The translations under genes were made by a program, and so were the position numbers. Below, piece after piece: positions 1 through 5,906 of a stretch of DNA of 5,906 nucleotides. Position 1 is the stretch's first letter; each line of letters opens with the position of its first letter. This DNA is from an uncultured Collinsella sp. (GTDB lineage: Bacteria > Actinomycetota > Coriobacteriia > Coriobacteriales > Coriobacteriaceae): NCBI GenBank assembly GCA_900551555.1, contig URWC01000120.1:1-5906 (forward strand). Direction: 5' to 3'. A model generated the notes under the pieces. It was not told the origin of the DNA. It worked only from the letters and a program-made list of their open reading frames with translations, and made no database searches.

Positions 1-10
1 ACGCTGCAAG

Positions 11-107
11 CCCGCCAGAGCGGCAATCTGCCTTTCAACTTCGGCGGCATGATCAAAAGATCAATGCCGCCTTGTTTCAAGGCACCTTGCTCGCTCTGGC
101 GGGTTTT
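11..107. terminator. Long nested hairpin with T-tail, possible terminator or palindromic repeat
   Basis: A 12-bp perfect outer stem (11-22 with 92-103, CCCGCCAGAGCG against its complement) continues inward through a 1-nt bulge to 4 bp (23-26/87-90), then 6 bp (29-34/79-84), then an 8-bp GC-rich stem (43-50/64-71) capping a 13-nt loop. TTTT follows the outer stem at 104-107. GC-rich stem plus T-run fits an intrinsic terminator for a gene left of the window. The nested 93-nt architecture is larger than a usual terminator, so a palindromic intergenic repeat or a structured RNA is also possible. No gene is seen around it. Confidence 0.55.
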
Positions 108-244
108 CGCTGTCGGTGCCATAACATCGGCGCTACCTTGGCTGTTGGAAATGATCCCAGATGTAGTCTTCGGGGACGTTCTTAAACGACTATGACCCCT
201 TTGCACCAGTTTCTGTCGAGTCGGTGCGGTTCGATGGTTGCTCG

Positions 245-250
245 TATAAT
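245..250 (+). promoter_or_regulatory. Putative -10 box for tgt
   Basis: A perfect TATAAT lies 37 nt before the tgt start codon, which would give a leader of about 30 nt containing the ribosome binding site. No good TTGACA-like -35 is present 16-18 nt upstream (the bases there are CGGTGC-like), and there is no TG for an extended -10. The call therefore rests on the -10 alone. The rest of 108-244 shows no gene or strong structure. Confidence 0.5.
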
Positions 251-287
251 GTTCTGCGTATGAACCGCAACCAAGGAGTTCCAGTTT

Positions 288-1427
<1,140 letters not shown>

Positions 1428-1460
1428 GAGCGGCGCGGGCGCTTGCGGGGCGTGAGTAAC

Positions 1461-1532
1461 GGCAAAGGCCAGGCGGCGATCGGTCGTCGCGTTCGCTAAC
1501 ACCGTCTGCGCGACCGCTGACCGATGCCTTGC
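1461..1532. other. Structured intergenic stem-loop after tgt
   Basis: ATCGGTC (1479-1485) pairs with GACCGAT (1519-1525), and GTCGCG (1486-1491) pairs with CGCGAC (1509-1514), leaving a 4-nt bulge (1515-1518) and a 17-nt loop. Outward, GCAAAGGC (1462-1469) can pair with GCCTTGC (1526-1532) with one bulged A and a 9-nt asymmetric bulge. It begins 34 nt after the tgt stop. There is no T-run, so it is not a textbook intrinsic terminator. It could be a structured 3' end of the tgt transcript, a repeat or a small RNA. The rest of 1428-1576 shows no gene. Confidence 0.4.
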
Positions 1533-1576
1533 AAGCACTTGATGCATCGTGGGTACCATACCGAATAGTTGATGTT

Positions 1577-1623
1577 CGGGCGGGTGTTTGGCGCATGGCG
1601 TCGACCCCGCCCGTTTCTATTTT
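1577..1623 (+). terminator. GC-rich hairpin with T-rich tail in the leader of the LOG gene
   Basis: CGGGCGGG (1577-1584) pairs perfectly with CCCGCCCG (1606-1613) across a 21-nt loop, followed by TTTCTATTTT (1614-1623). This is a terminator-like layout. It ends only 14 nt before the next gene's AGGAG (1628-1632), leaving no room for a promoter after it. It is therefore either the tgt terminator with read-through feeding the next gene, or an attenuator-like element in that gene's own leader. I see no convincing promoter between 1533 and 1577. Confidence 0.5.
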
Positions 1624-1637
1624 CGATAGGAGTACCC

Positions 1638-2396
1638 ATGATTAAGAATGAGAACGTCGAGGGCGAGCCCGCCTACGACGAGACGTACCGCCGCGGCCCC
1701 GTGGTCATGCGTGGCCCCATGATTCCCAAGGACAACACCTACGCCAACCTGTTGGCGCCCGAGGATTCGACCGACTGGCTGCATGCCGACCCCTGGCGTG
1801 TGCTGCGCATTCAGGCCGAGTTTGTCGATGGCTTTGGCGCGCTTGCCGAGCTCGGGCCCGCGGTGACCATCTTCGGCAGTGCTCGCACGCCCAAGACCGA
1901 TCAGCTCTACAAGGCTGCGCGCACGGTCGGCCGCAAGATCGCCCAGCGCGGCGTGGCGGTTATCACCGGCGGCGGCCCTGGCATTATGGAGGCGGCCAAC
2001 AGGGGAGCGGCGAGCGCCAACGGCAAGTCGGTCGGCTTGGGTATCGAGCTGCCGCACGAGCAGGGGCTTAACAAATACGTGAACCTGGGTATGGACTTCC
2101 GCTACTTCTTTGTGCGCAAGACCATGTTTGTTAAGTACAGCTCGGGCGCCATCGTGTTTCCCGGTGGTTTTGGCACGCTCGACGAGATGTTCGAGGTGCT
2201 CACACTGGTGCAGACGCACAAGGTCAAGCGCATGCCGCTTGTTTTGGTGGGCACCGAGTACTGGCAGGGCCTGTTCGACTGGCTCAACGGCCCGGTGATG
2301 GACGCCGGTATGATTAGCCCGCTCGATCCGGAGCTGGTGCACATCACCGACGACCTCAACGAGGCCGTCGATATCGCCCTGAGCGGGCTGATGTAG
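1638..2396 (+). CDS. LOG family (TIGR00730) Rossmann-fold protein
   Basis: This 252-aa soluble protein belongs to the lysine decarboxylase-like/LOG family. Characterised members hydrolyse cytokinin riboside 5'-monophosphates or other nucleoside monophosphates to free base and ribose 5-phosphate; despite the name they are not lysine decarboxylases. Seen: FGSAR at 79-83, GGGPGIMEAANRGA at 111-124 (Rossmann phosphate-binding region), RKTMF at 160-164, and the signature PGGFGTLDE at 175-183 with the conserved Glu183. An N-terminal extension of about 70 residues precedes the fold, as in longer (type II-like) members. I chose ATG 1638 because AGGAG (1628-1632) sits 5 nt upstream. The open frame runs back to 1569, but that extension crosses the leader hairpin. 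It has its own leader and is probably a separate transcription unit from tgt. The true substrate cannot be read from sequence. Confidence 0.9.
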   Translation: MIKNENVEGEPAYDETYRRGPVVMRGPMIPKDNTYANLLAPEDSTDWLHADPWRVLRIQAEFVDGFGALAELGPAVTIFGSARTPKTDQLYKAARTVGRKIAQRGVAVITGGGPGIMEAANRGAASANGKSVGLGIELPHEQGLNKYVNLGMDFRYFFVRKTMFVKYSSGAIVFPGGFGTLDEMFEVLTLVQTHKVKRMPLVLVGTEYWQGLFDWLNGPVMDAGMISPLDPELVHITDDLNEAVDIALSGLM

Positions 2397-2424
2397 GGCG
2401 AGCGCGCCTGTCGTTGTAGTGATG

Positions 2425-2464
2425 AGAAGGCAGACTGATGCTATTTAACATCAGTCTGCCTTCT
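2425..2464. promoter_or_regulatory. Perfect 16-bp-armed palindrome, probable toxin-antitoxin operator
   Basis: AGAAGGCAGACTGATG (2425-2440) and its exact reverse complement (2449-2464) flank an 8-bp AT-rich centre (CTATTTAA). It lies 28 nt after the LOG gene stop and just upstream of the -10 of the toxin-antitoxin operon. The inner half-site ACTGATG (2434-2440) recurs inverted as CATCAGT (2449-2455) and a third time at 2476-2482, overlapping the -10. Repeated half-sites around a promoter fit autoregulation by a RelB/DinJ-like ribbon-helix-helix antitoxin. No T-run follows, so terminator function for the LOG gene is less likely but not excluded. Confidence 0.55.
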
Positions 2465-2472
2465 AAACTGGG

Positions 2473-2478
2473 TATACT
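2473..2478 (+). promoter_or_regulatory. Putative -10 box of the toxin-antitoxin operon
   Basis: TATACT matches the -10 consensus at five of six positions and lies 31 nt before the antitoxin ATG. No good -35 hexamer is visible: the expected position falls in the right arm of the palindrome at 2449-2464. A protein bound to the palindrome would block polymerase. Confidence 0.45.
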
Positions 2479-2509
2479 GATGCAAAAGACGAGAGCGAGG
2501 AGGTCGCGT

Positions 2510-2809
2510 ATGTCTACTGCAACGGTTAAGCCTACGACGGTTCGCATCGAAGAGGGGCTCAAGGAACAGGCGACTGAGTTCTTGGATACAGTTGGCCTGA
2601 GTCTCAATTCGTATCTCAACCTTGCTGTTCGGCAGCTGGTGAATCAGCGAAAGATTCCGTTTGAGATTGTGGGTCGGCCCGAAGTTCCCAACGAGGCGAC
2701 GAGGCGCGCCATGGTGATCGCCGAGGCTCATGAGTTGGGGATTCTGCCAGACGACAGCCCGTCATTCAATAACGCTGATGAGCTTATATCGTTCCTCGAT
2801 GAGGACTAG
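2510..2809 (+). CDS. RelB/DinJ family antitoxin
   Basis: A 99-aa protein with the layout of DinJ-like antitoxins. The N-terminal ribbon-helix-helix DNA-binding part spans about 6-50: a short strand (TTVRIEE, 9-15), a helix (GLKEQATEFLDTVGL) and a second helix after LSLNSYLNLAVRQLV, ending in KIPFEI at 48-53, typical of the family. The acidic C-terminal part (about 55-99, ending FLDED) probably wraps the toxin. Members bind their operon promoter as dimers and neutralise a YafQ/RelE-type RNase. ATG 2510 has a perfect AGGAGG (2498-2503) 6 nt upstream. A longer frame from 2438 would run through the palindrome and the -10 box, so I reject that start. The stop lies 2 nt before the toxin ATG, which suggests coupled translation. 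Confidence 0.9.
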   Translation: MSTATVKPTTVRIEEGLKEQATEFLDTVGLSLNSYLNLAVRQLVNQRKIPFEIVGRPEVPNEATRRAMVIAEAHELGILPDDSPSFNNADELISFLDED

Positions 2810-2811
2810 CG

Positions 2812-3120
2812 ATGTTTGAGATTAAAGTCGAGGCTCAATTTAGGGCGGACTACAAACGAACGATGCGCATGCATCCGCAGCTAAAGAGTGAGTTTAAGGC
2901 GGCAGTCGCAGAGCTTGCAGCTCACGGCTCGCTTCCCGCGGAATATGGCGCCCATGAGCTTTCAAACCCGGGCGGAAACTACAACGGCCACATCGATTTC
3001 CACCTATCCGATGGCTTGGTCGACGTGGTCGTTCTCTACTTACCGCATAAGACTAATCCTGTGATCCGGCTGGTCAGAATGGGCTCGCATGAGGAGCTGT
3101 TCCAGGGCCCGCAGGGCTGA
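2812..3120 (+). CDS. YafQ-like type II toxin, predicted mRNA interferase
   Basis: A 102-aa RelE/ParE-superfamily toxin closest to YafQ, whose E. coli member cleaves mRNA on the ribosome. Family marks seen: F-x-x-DYKR near the N-terminus (10-16), LPAEYGAHEL at 41-50 (His48, corresponding to the DH of YafQ), GHIDFHLSD at 59-67 (His64 and an Asp near it), and the C-terminal LVRMGSHEELF at 87-97 with His93. These His/Asp positions correspond to residues known to matter in E. coli YafQ, so the toxin looks potentially active. The stretch after His64 (LSDGLVDVVVLY) departs in spacing from the usual PDLLLIY-type segment. Start ATG 2812 is 2 nt after the antitoxin stop, with GAGGA (2801-2805) as a plausible binding site inside the antitoxin's last codons. 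The gene runs toward the convergent helicase gene. Confidence 0.9.
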   Translation: MFEIKVEAQFRADYKRTMRMHPQLKSEFKAAVAELAAHGSLPAEYGAHELSNPGGNYNGHIDFHLSDGLVDVVVLYLPHKTNPVIRLVRMGSHEELFQGPQG

Positions 3121-3133
3121 TTGCCGATTTCTT

Positions 3134-3200
3134 AGTTGCGGTGGAATAGGGATTGGTTGACGGCTAATAAGTCAAAAACAGTCCCTATTTCACCGCAACT
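3134..3200. repeat. 67-nt palindrome between convergent genes
   Basis: Two 22-nt arms (3134-3155 and 3179-3200) pair along their whole length. The only two non-Watson-Crick positions are 3144/3190 (G/T) and 3153/3181 (T/G). A second small stem, TTGAC (3157-3161) with GTCAA (3171-3175), caps it with a 9-nt loop. There is no T-run on either side. It begins 13 nt after the toxin stop, and its right arm holds the TAG (3187-3185) ending the C-terminal frame of the minus-strand gene. It may be a bidirectional transcript barrier or a copy of a dispersed palindromic repeat; copy number cannot be judged here. Confidence 0.7.
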
Positions 3201-3583
3201 GCTGGGGGTACCCCGTTCGTCGCCGCGGCCTCCGGTTCCACTTTTCGCTGAATTTCGCTCAAAAGCTCGGCTGCGACTTCGCTGCTTTTGAAACGAATGC
3301 TGCAGTCTTCTTTCTTTGGGAAAGCCAGCAACGGAATAGCTCCGTACCAGACAGTTTCCTCGTCAATCACTGATGCGCACAGGCGTCCTTCGGCTTTGAT
3401 GAGATAGTTGACGTTCATCTCGGCAAAAATCGCTTTCACGTCATCGCGTGGAGTTGAAGCAATAGAAATCTCAAGGGCAATTCCACGGGTAGCGGCATCC
3501 GCGAGTGCAGCGGCGAGCTTTTCAAGGCATGCGGCGGACGCGTAGGGTGCGGCAATAAAATGCTTTTCGATGCGTTCTCGATG
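3185..3583 (-). pseudogene. Frame-shifted C-terminal PLD-like module of the TOTE protein
   Basis: This frame contains about 125 residues that belong to the end of the large protein but lie out of frame with it. It reads FIAAPYAS (a PLD-like first strand), then a helix rich in Ala/Leu, ALEISIAST, MNVNYLIKAEGRL, SVIDEETVWYGAIPLLAF and SSEVAAELLSEI. This order matches the C-terminal PLD-like domain I know from TOTE-type helicases. A TGA at 3586-3584 closes the frame upstream, so the shift must lie after it. The GTG at 3439-3437 is only the first internal start-like codon; starting there would drop the domain's first strand, and no ribosome binding site is evident. By comparison with the usual HxK-x4-D motif, His appears as Arg (3385-3383) and Lys as Cys (3379-3377), while Asp is kept (3364-3362). 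The last residues and the stop lie in the palindrome at 3179-3200. Confidence 0.75.
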
Positions 3584-5906
3584 TCATTCACTAAAGCCTC
3601 CACGGCTCTTGCCGACCTAACGAGGATGTTTCGATCGTCCTGTCTGTTGTCGTTTGCCGCAAAGACTTCATACCCCAGCTTGGCGTAGGTCTTGAGCCTC
3701 TTTTGGTACATGCGCGCGAACATGGGTATCGACAGGTCAACATAGTCGAATATCTCAACCCGCTGTTTGCCCTCGTGGCTTCTGTGTAGCCTACCTGCCT
3801 GCTGCGTTATGCTGCCGTCCCAAGATATTGGAGTGGCAATGAGCAAAGTGTCAAGGTAAGACAGGTCGAAGCCCTCGCCCAGAAGACTTTCAGTTGCGAC
3901 GATGATTCGATGATCATGCTCAAAGCTGGGAAGACTCTTCAGTATTGCTTTTCTTTCTTTGGCGTCGATTTCTCCGGTTAAGAGTATGGGTTCGTGTCCA
4001 CGGCTTTGAAGTAGCCTGCATAGCTCTTCGGCATGCTTTTTTCTTTTAGATAGCACAAGCGGATGCCGGCCGTTTGATGCGGCCTCGAGGGCGTCCTCGA
4101 TAATTGCTTCGTTTCTCGCGGCGTGTACACACAGGAGATCGAGAATTTGGTTAAAGGATGCTCCTGGTCCGTAGGTGGGTAATCGAATTCCGGTGAAACG
4201 CGGTCTAACAATGCGCTGAATCCCCTGTTGGATTGCTTGCGTTTTTGGATCGACGACATAGCGAACCGGGCCGCAGAGCATCGAGAGTGCCCGCGTGAGT
4301 CCGTCCGAACGCTCGGGCGTTGCGGAAAGGCCATATACATATTTGGCAGGAGCGGACTTGAGGACAAGCTCAAGCTGTGGCGCGGCCGCATGGTGGCATT
4401 CGTCACAGATGATGAGACTGTAATCGCGAACGAACTCCTTGGCTAATGACTCGCCGGTTTGGGGATCCTTGCCGGATAGCGACTGGAATGAAGCAATGTC
4501 GATGAGACGGCTTATGGCGGTCTTGCCTCCTCCGATTTGCCCAATGAGCGGAGGCTGTCTTTTGCTGATTCGTCCCTTTGGGGTTCGGACGGGCTCTCTG
4601 TTGTCCGTGATGTCGAGAAATCGTTCGAGTTGGGATTTCCATTGGGCAATGAGCGCAGTTTTAGGAACGATGACGAGCGTTGGAAGACCAATGGCAGCAA
4701 TAAGATAAGCTCCGATGACGGTTTTGCCGAACCCCGTCGGTGCGGACATGATCCCGTCTTCATAGCTGAGCATCTGTTCAGCGACAATTTGCTGTTCAGG
4801 GCGAAGAGTCCCTTTAAATGCCATCGCAATTGGATGGCTCGACTTGCGTTTGTCTGAATAGTGGGCAGAAACGCCGGCTTCTTGAAGCAGCCGCTCAAGT
4901 TGAACCTTGCAGCCTCTGGGAATCGCGACGTAGCCATCTCTAAGTTCGCTGAGGTCTATGAACCGCGGTTTGCCGAATACCGATTGATGCATAGATTGTG
5001 CGCGGAAGAATTCTGGGTTGGCAAATGTTGCAAGCCTGCGGACTTCCATTTGAGCTGCGGGGCTCAGAGATTTTTCGGGGATATAGAGCATATCGGTCTG
5101 CGTGACGGACAGCGATGACGGGAAGTCCCGCGGTGTGAGCGGAAGCCGCTTTCGCAGTCTCTGGGAATGTGGCACACCGGTGTTTGCCGCCGCAACAGCT
5201 GCTATTCCATGTGACCTATTTTCGATGCTCTCGATCAGATTTTGCACCGTCACGCGCGGGATTAACTGGATTTGCGAAAGGTAAAGCCATTGATCGGGAA
5301 AGGGCTCAAATTGCTCGTCAACAAATACGCTGTTCCCTTTTCGCTGCGCTTTTCCTTGAAAAGGCAGCGCTATGAGATTTCCAAAGCCGCCCTCAGGAAT
5401 GGTGGACTGCGCGGGCAGCATTCGGTCAAATGCTTTGAAGGTGATTGTCTTGTTCAGTATCGCCGCTTCGGTGATAAGGCTGCTTCCAAAATCTCGTGCG
5501 GTCTTTGCGCTGACGAGCTCTAGGAAGAAAAACCAGACATGTGCGCCGTCGCCCGATCTCGATCGCTCAACTGCGACATCGATTCCGTGGCTTTTTGCGA
5601 CATGTCGAATGGCTTTCGTCGCTTCTTTCCAATCGGCTCCGTCAAAATCGATGACCAGGACTTTCGTGTTACTGTCTTTATCGAGCACATATTGGCCTAT
5701 AACGTCTCGAAGCCTATCGTCATTGCCTCTGAAATGGGCGATGATCGCGGCATCGCTCAACTCGGGGAAGACGCGGCTGCTGCATTCCGTGCATTTGACT
5801 CTCTGGTGGCTTGCTTTGGGGCAAATGCCTGACTTCCACTCATTTGCGCAGGTGAGTCCTAGGCCCTTTCGACACCACCTATATTGCGAATCAGCACCGC
5901 CGCCCA
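3436..5906 (-). CDS. TOTE-type conflict protein: AEP primase plus SF2 DExH helicase (5'-partial, frameshifted)
   Basis: A large primase-helicase of the TOTE conflict group, presumed to act on nucleic acid in defence or element conflict; its mechanism is not established here. The frame is open to the window edge, so the start lies beyond 5906. Before the TTG at 5760 lie 48 more in-frame residues with a Cys cluster, CX8C-X9-CX2C (CANEW..GIC..KCTEC), typical of this group. Numbered from that TTG: AEP motifs VIDFDG (Asp38, Asp40), SGDGAHVWFF (His74) and FDRMLPAQ (Asp112), then GGFGNLIALPFQG; linker; helicase Walker A SAPTGFGKT 339-347, DECHH 453-457, SATPER 479-484, and motif VI QQAGRLHR 653-660. 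From about residue 735 the sequence becomes Pro/Leu-rich and unrelated, ending at TGA 3438-3436, while the PLD-like domain continues in another frame. One missing base between 3557 and 3583 explains this. The gene is convergent with the toxin-antitoxin operon. Confidence 0.9.
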   Translation of the reverse strand, partial: GGGADSQYRWCRKGLGLTCANEWKSGICPKASHQRVKCTECSSRVFPELSDAAIIAHFRGNDDRLRDVIGQYVLDKDSNTKVLVIDFDGADWKEATKAIRHVAKSHGIDVAVERSRSGDGAHVWFFFLELVSAKTARDFGSSLITEAAILNKTITFKAFDRMLPAQSTIPEGGFGNLIALPFQGKAQRKGNSVFVDEQFEPFPDQWLYLSQIQLIPRVTVQNLIESIENRSHGIAAVAAANTGVPHSQRLRKRLPLTPRDFPSSLSVTQTDMLYIPEKSLSPAAQMEVRRLATFANPEFFRAQSMHQSVFGKPRFIDLSELRDGYVAIPRGCKVQLERLLQEAGVSAHYSDKRKSSHPIAMAFKGTLRPEQQIVAEQMLSYEDGIMSAPTGFGKTVIGAYLIAAIGLPTLVIVPKTALIAQWKSQLERFLDITDNREPVRTPKGRISKRQPPLIGQIGGGKTAISRLIDIASFQSLSGKDPQTGESLAKEFVRDYSLIICDECHHAAAPQLELVLKSAPAKYVYGLSATPERSDGLTRALSMLCGPVRYVVDPKTQAIQQGIQRIVRPRFTGIRLPTYGPGASFNQILDLLCVHAARNEAIIEDALEAASNGRHPLVLSKRKKHAEELCRLLQSRGHEPILLTGEIDAKERKAILKSLPSFEHDHRIIVATESLLGEGFDLSYLDTLLIATPISWDGSITQQAGRLHRSHEGKQRVEIFDYVDLSIPMFARMYQKRLKTYAKLGYEVFAANDNRQDDRNILVRSARAVEALVNDIENASKSILLPHPTRPPHALKSSPLHSRMPLPVELPLRFLLLQLHAMT

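Noticed and set aside
133..189. Short minus-strand peptide reading NVPEDYIWDHFQQPR before a TAG
   Set aside because: It looks protein-like but has only 18 codons between stops, with no start or ribosome binding site; too short to support as a gene or remnant.
1529..1559. Possible promoter TTGCAA...TACCAT before the LOG gene
   Set aside because: The spacing is 19 nt and the -10 matches only four of six positions; not convincing.
1617..2342. 241-codon open frame on the minus strand opposite the LOG gene
   Set aside because: It is a shadow of a clearly recognised gene, with the same skewed composition and no domain.
2438..2509. Upstream in-frame ATGs that would lengthen the antitoxin by 24 residues
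   Set aside because: The extension overlaps the palindrome and the -10 box, whereas ATG 2510 has a perfect AGGAGG at ideal spacing.
3185..3439. An independent 84-aa gene starting at GTG 3439
   Set aside because: Its frame continues upstream with PLD-like residues that belong to the large protein, and the GTG would cut the domain; a frameshift explains it better.
3978..5832. Several open frames of 60-142 codons on both strands inside the helicase gene
   Set aside because: All overlap the continuous AEP-helicase frame with recognised motifs and show none of their own.

Overview
The window looks like chromosomal DNA from a high-GC actinobacterium of the Coriobacteriia, and Collinsella or a close relative is my best guess. 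This is inferred from GC-rich housekeeping genes with strong AGGAG-type ribosome binding sites and from protein flavour. No 16S or other decisive marker is present. Sampled 60-base lines run about 60-68% G+C in tgt but mostly about 50-60% from position 2400 onward, with the helicase gene near 52%. The right part is therefore probably an accessory segment next to a core segment.

Layout. Positions 1-287 hold a 93-nt nested hairpin ending in TTTT, then a spacer with a TATAAT box, and no gene. Positions 288-1427 (+) are tgt, the queuosine tRNA-guanine transglycosylase. Positions 1428-1637 are a gene-free spacer with two separate stem-loops, the second just before the next ribosome binding site. 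Positions 1638-2396 (+) encode a LOG/TIGR00730-type Rossmann-fold nucleotide hydrolase. A perfect 16-bp-armed palindrome (2425-2464) precedes a two-gene toxin-antitoxin operon: a RelB/DinJ-like antitoxin (2510-2809) and a YafQ-like mRNA interferase (2812-3120), 2 nt apart. A 67-nt palindrome (3134-3200) separates the toxin from a convergent large gene.

The large gene (minus strand, from beyond 5906 to about 3185) encodes a TOTE-type conflict protein: a Cys-rich putative zinc-binding segment, an archaeo-eukaryotic primase (AEP) domain, a superfamily 2 DExH helicase and a C-terminal PLD-like domain. Its start lies outside the window; the frame is open to the edge, so a TTG start at 5760 would wrongly remove the Cys cluster. 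One base appears to be missing between 3557 and 3583, so the main frame ends at 3436 in unrelated sequence while the PLD-like tail continues in another frame to 3185. The tail's HKD-like motif also looks degenerate.

How the genes relate. tgt and the LOG gene are independent housekeeping functions (tRNA modification and nucleotide hydrolysis). The toxin-antitoxin pair and the TOTE protein are both conflict or defence type modules placed tail to tail. That suggests a small defence or mobile-DNA island, but the sequence does not show that they act together.
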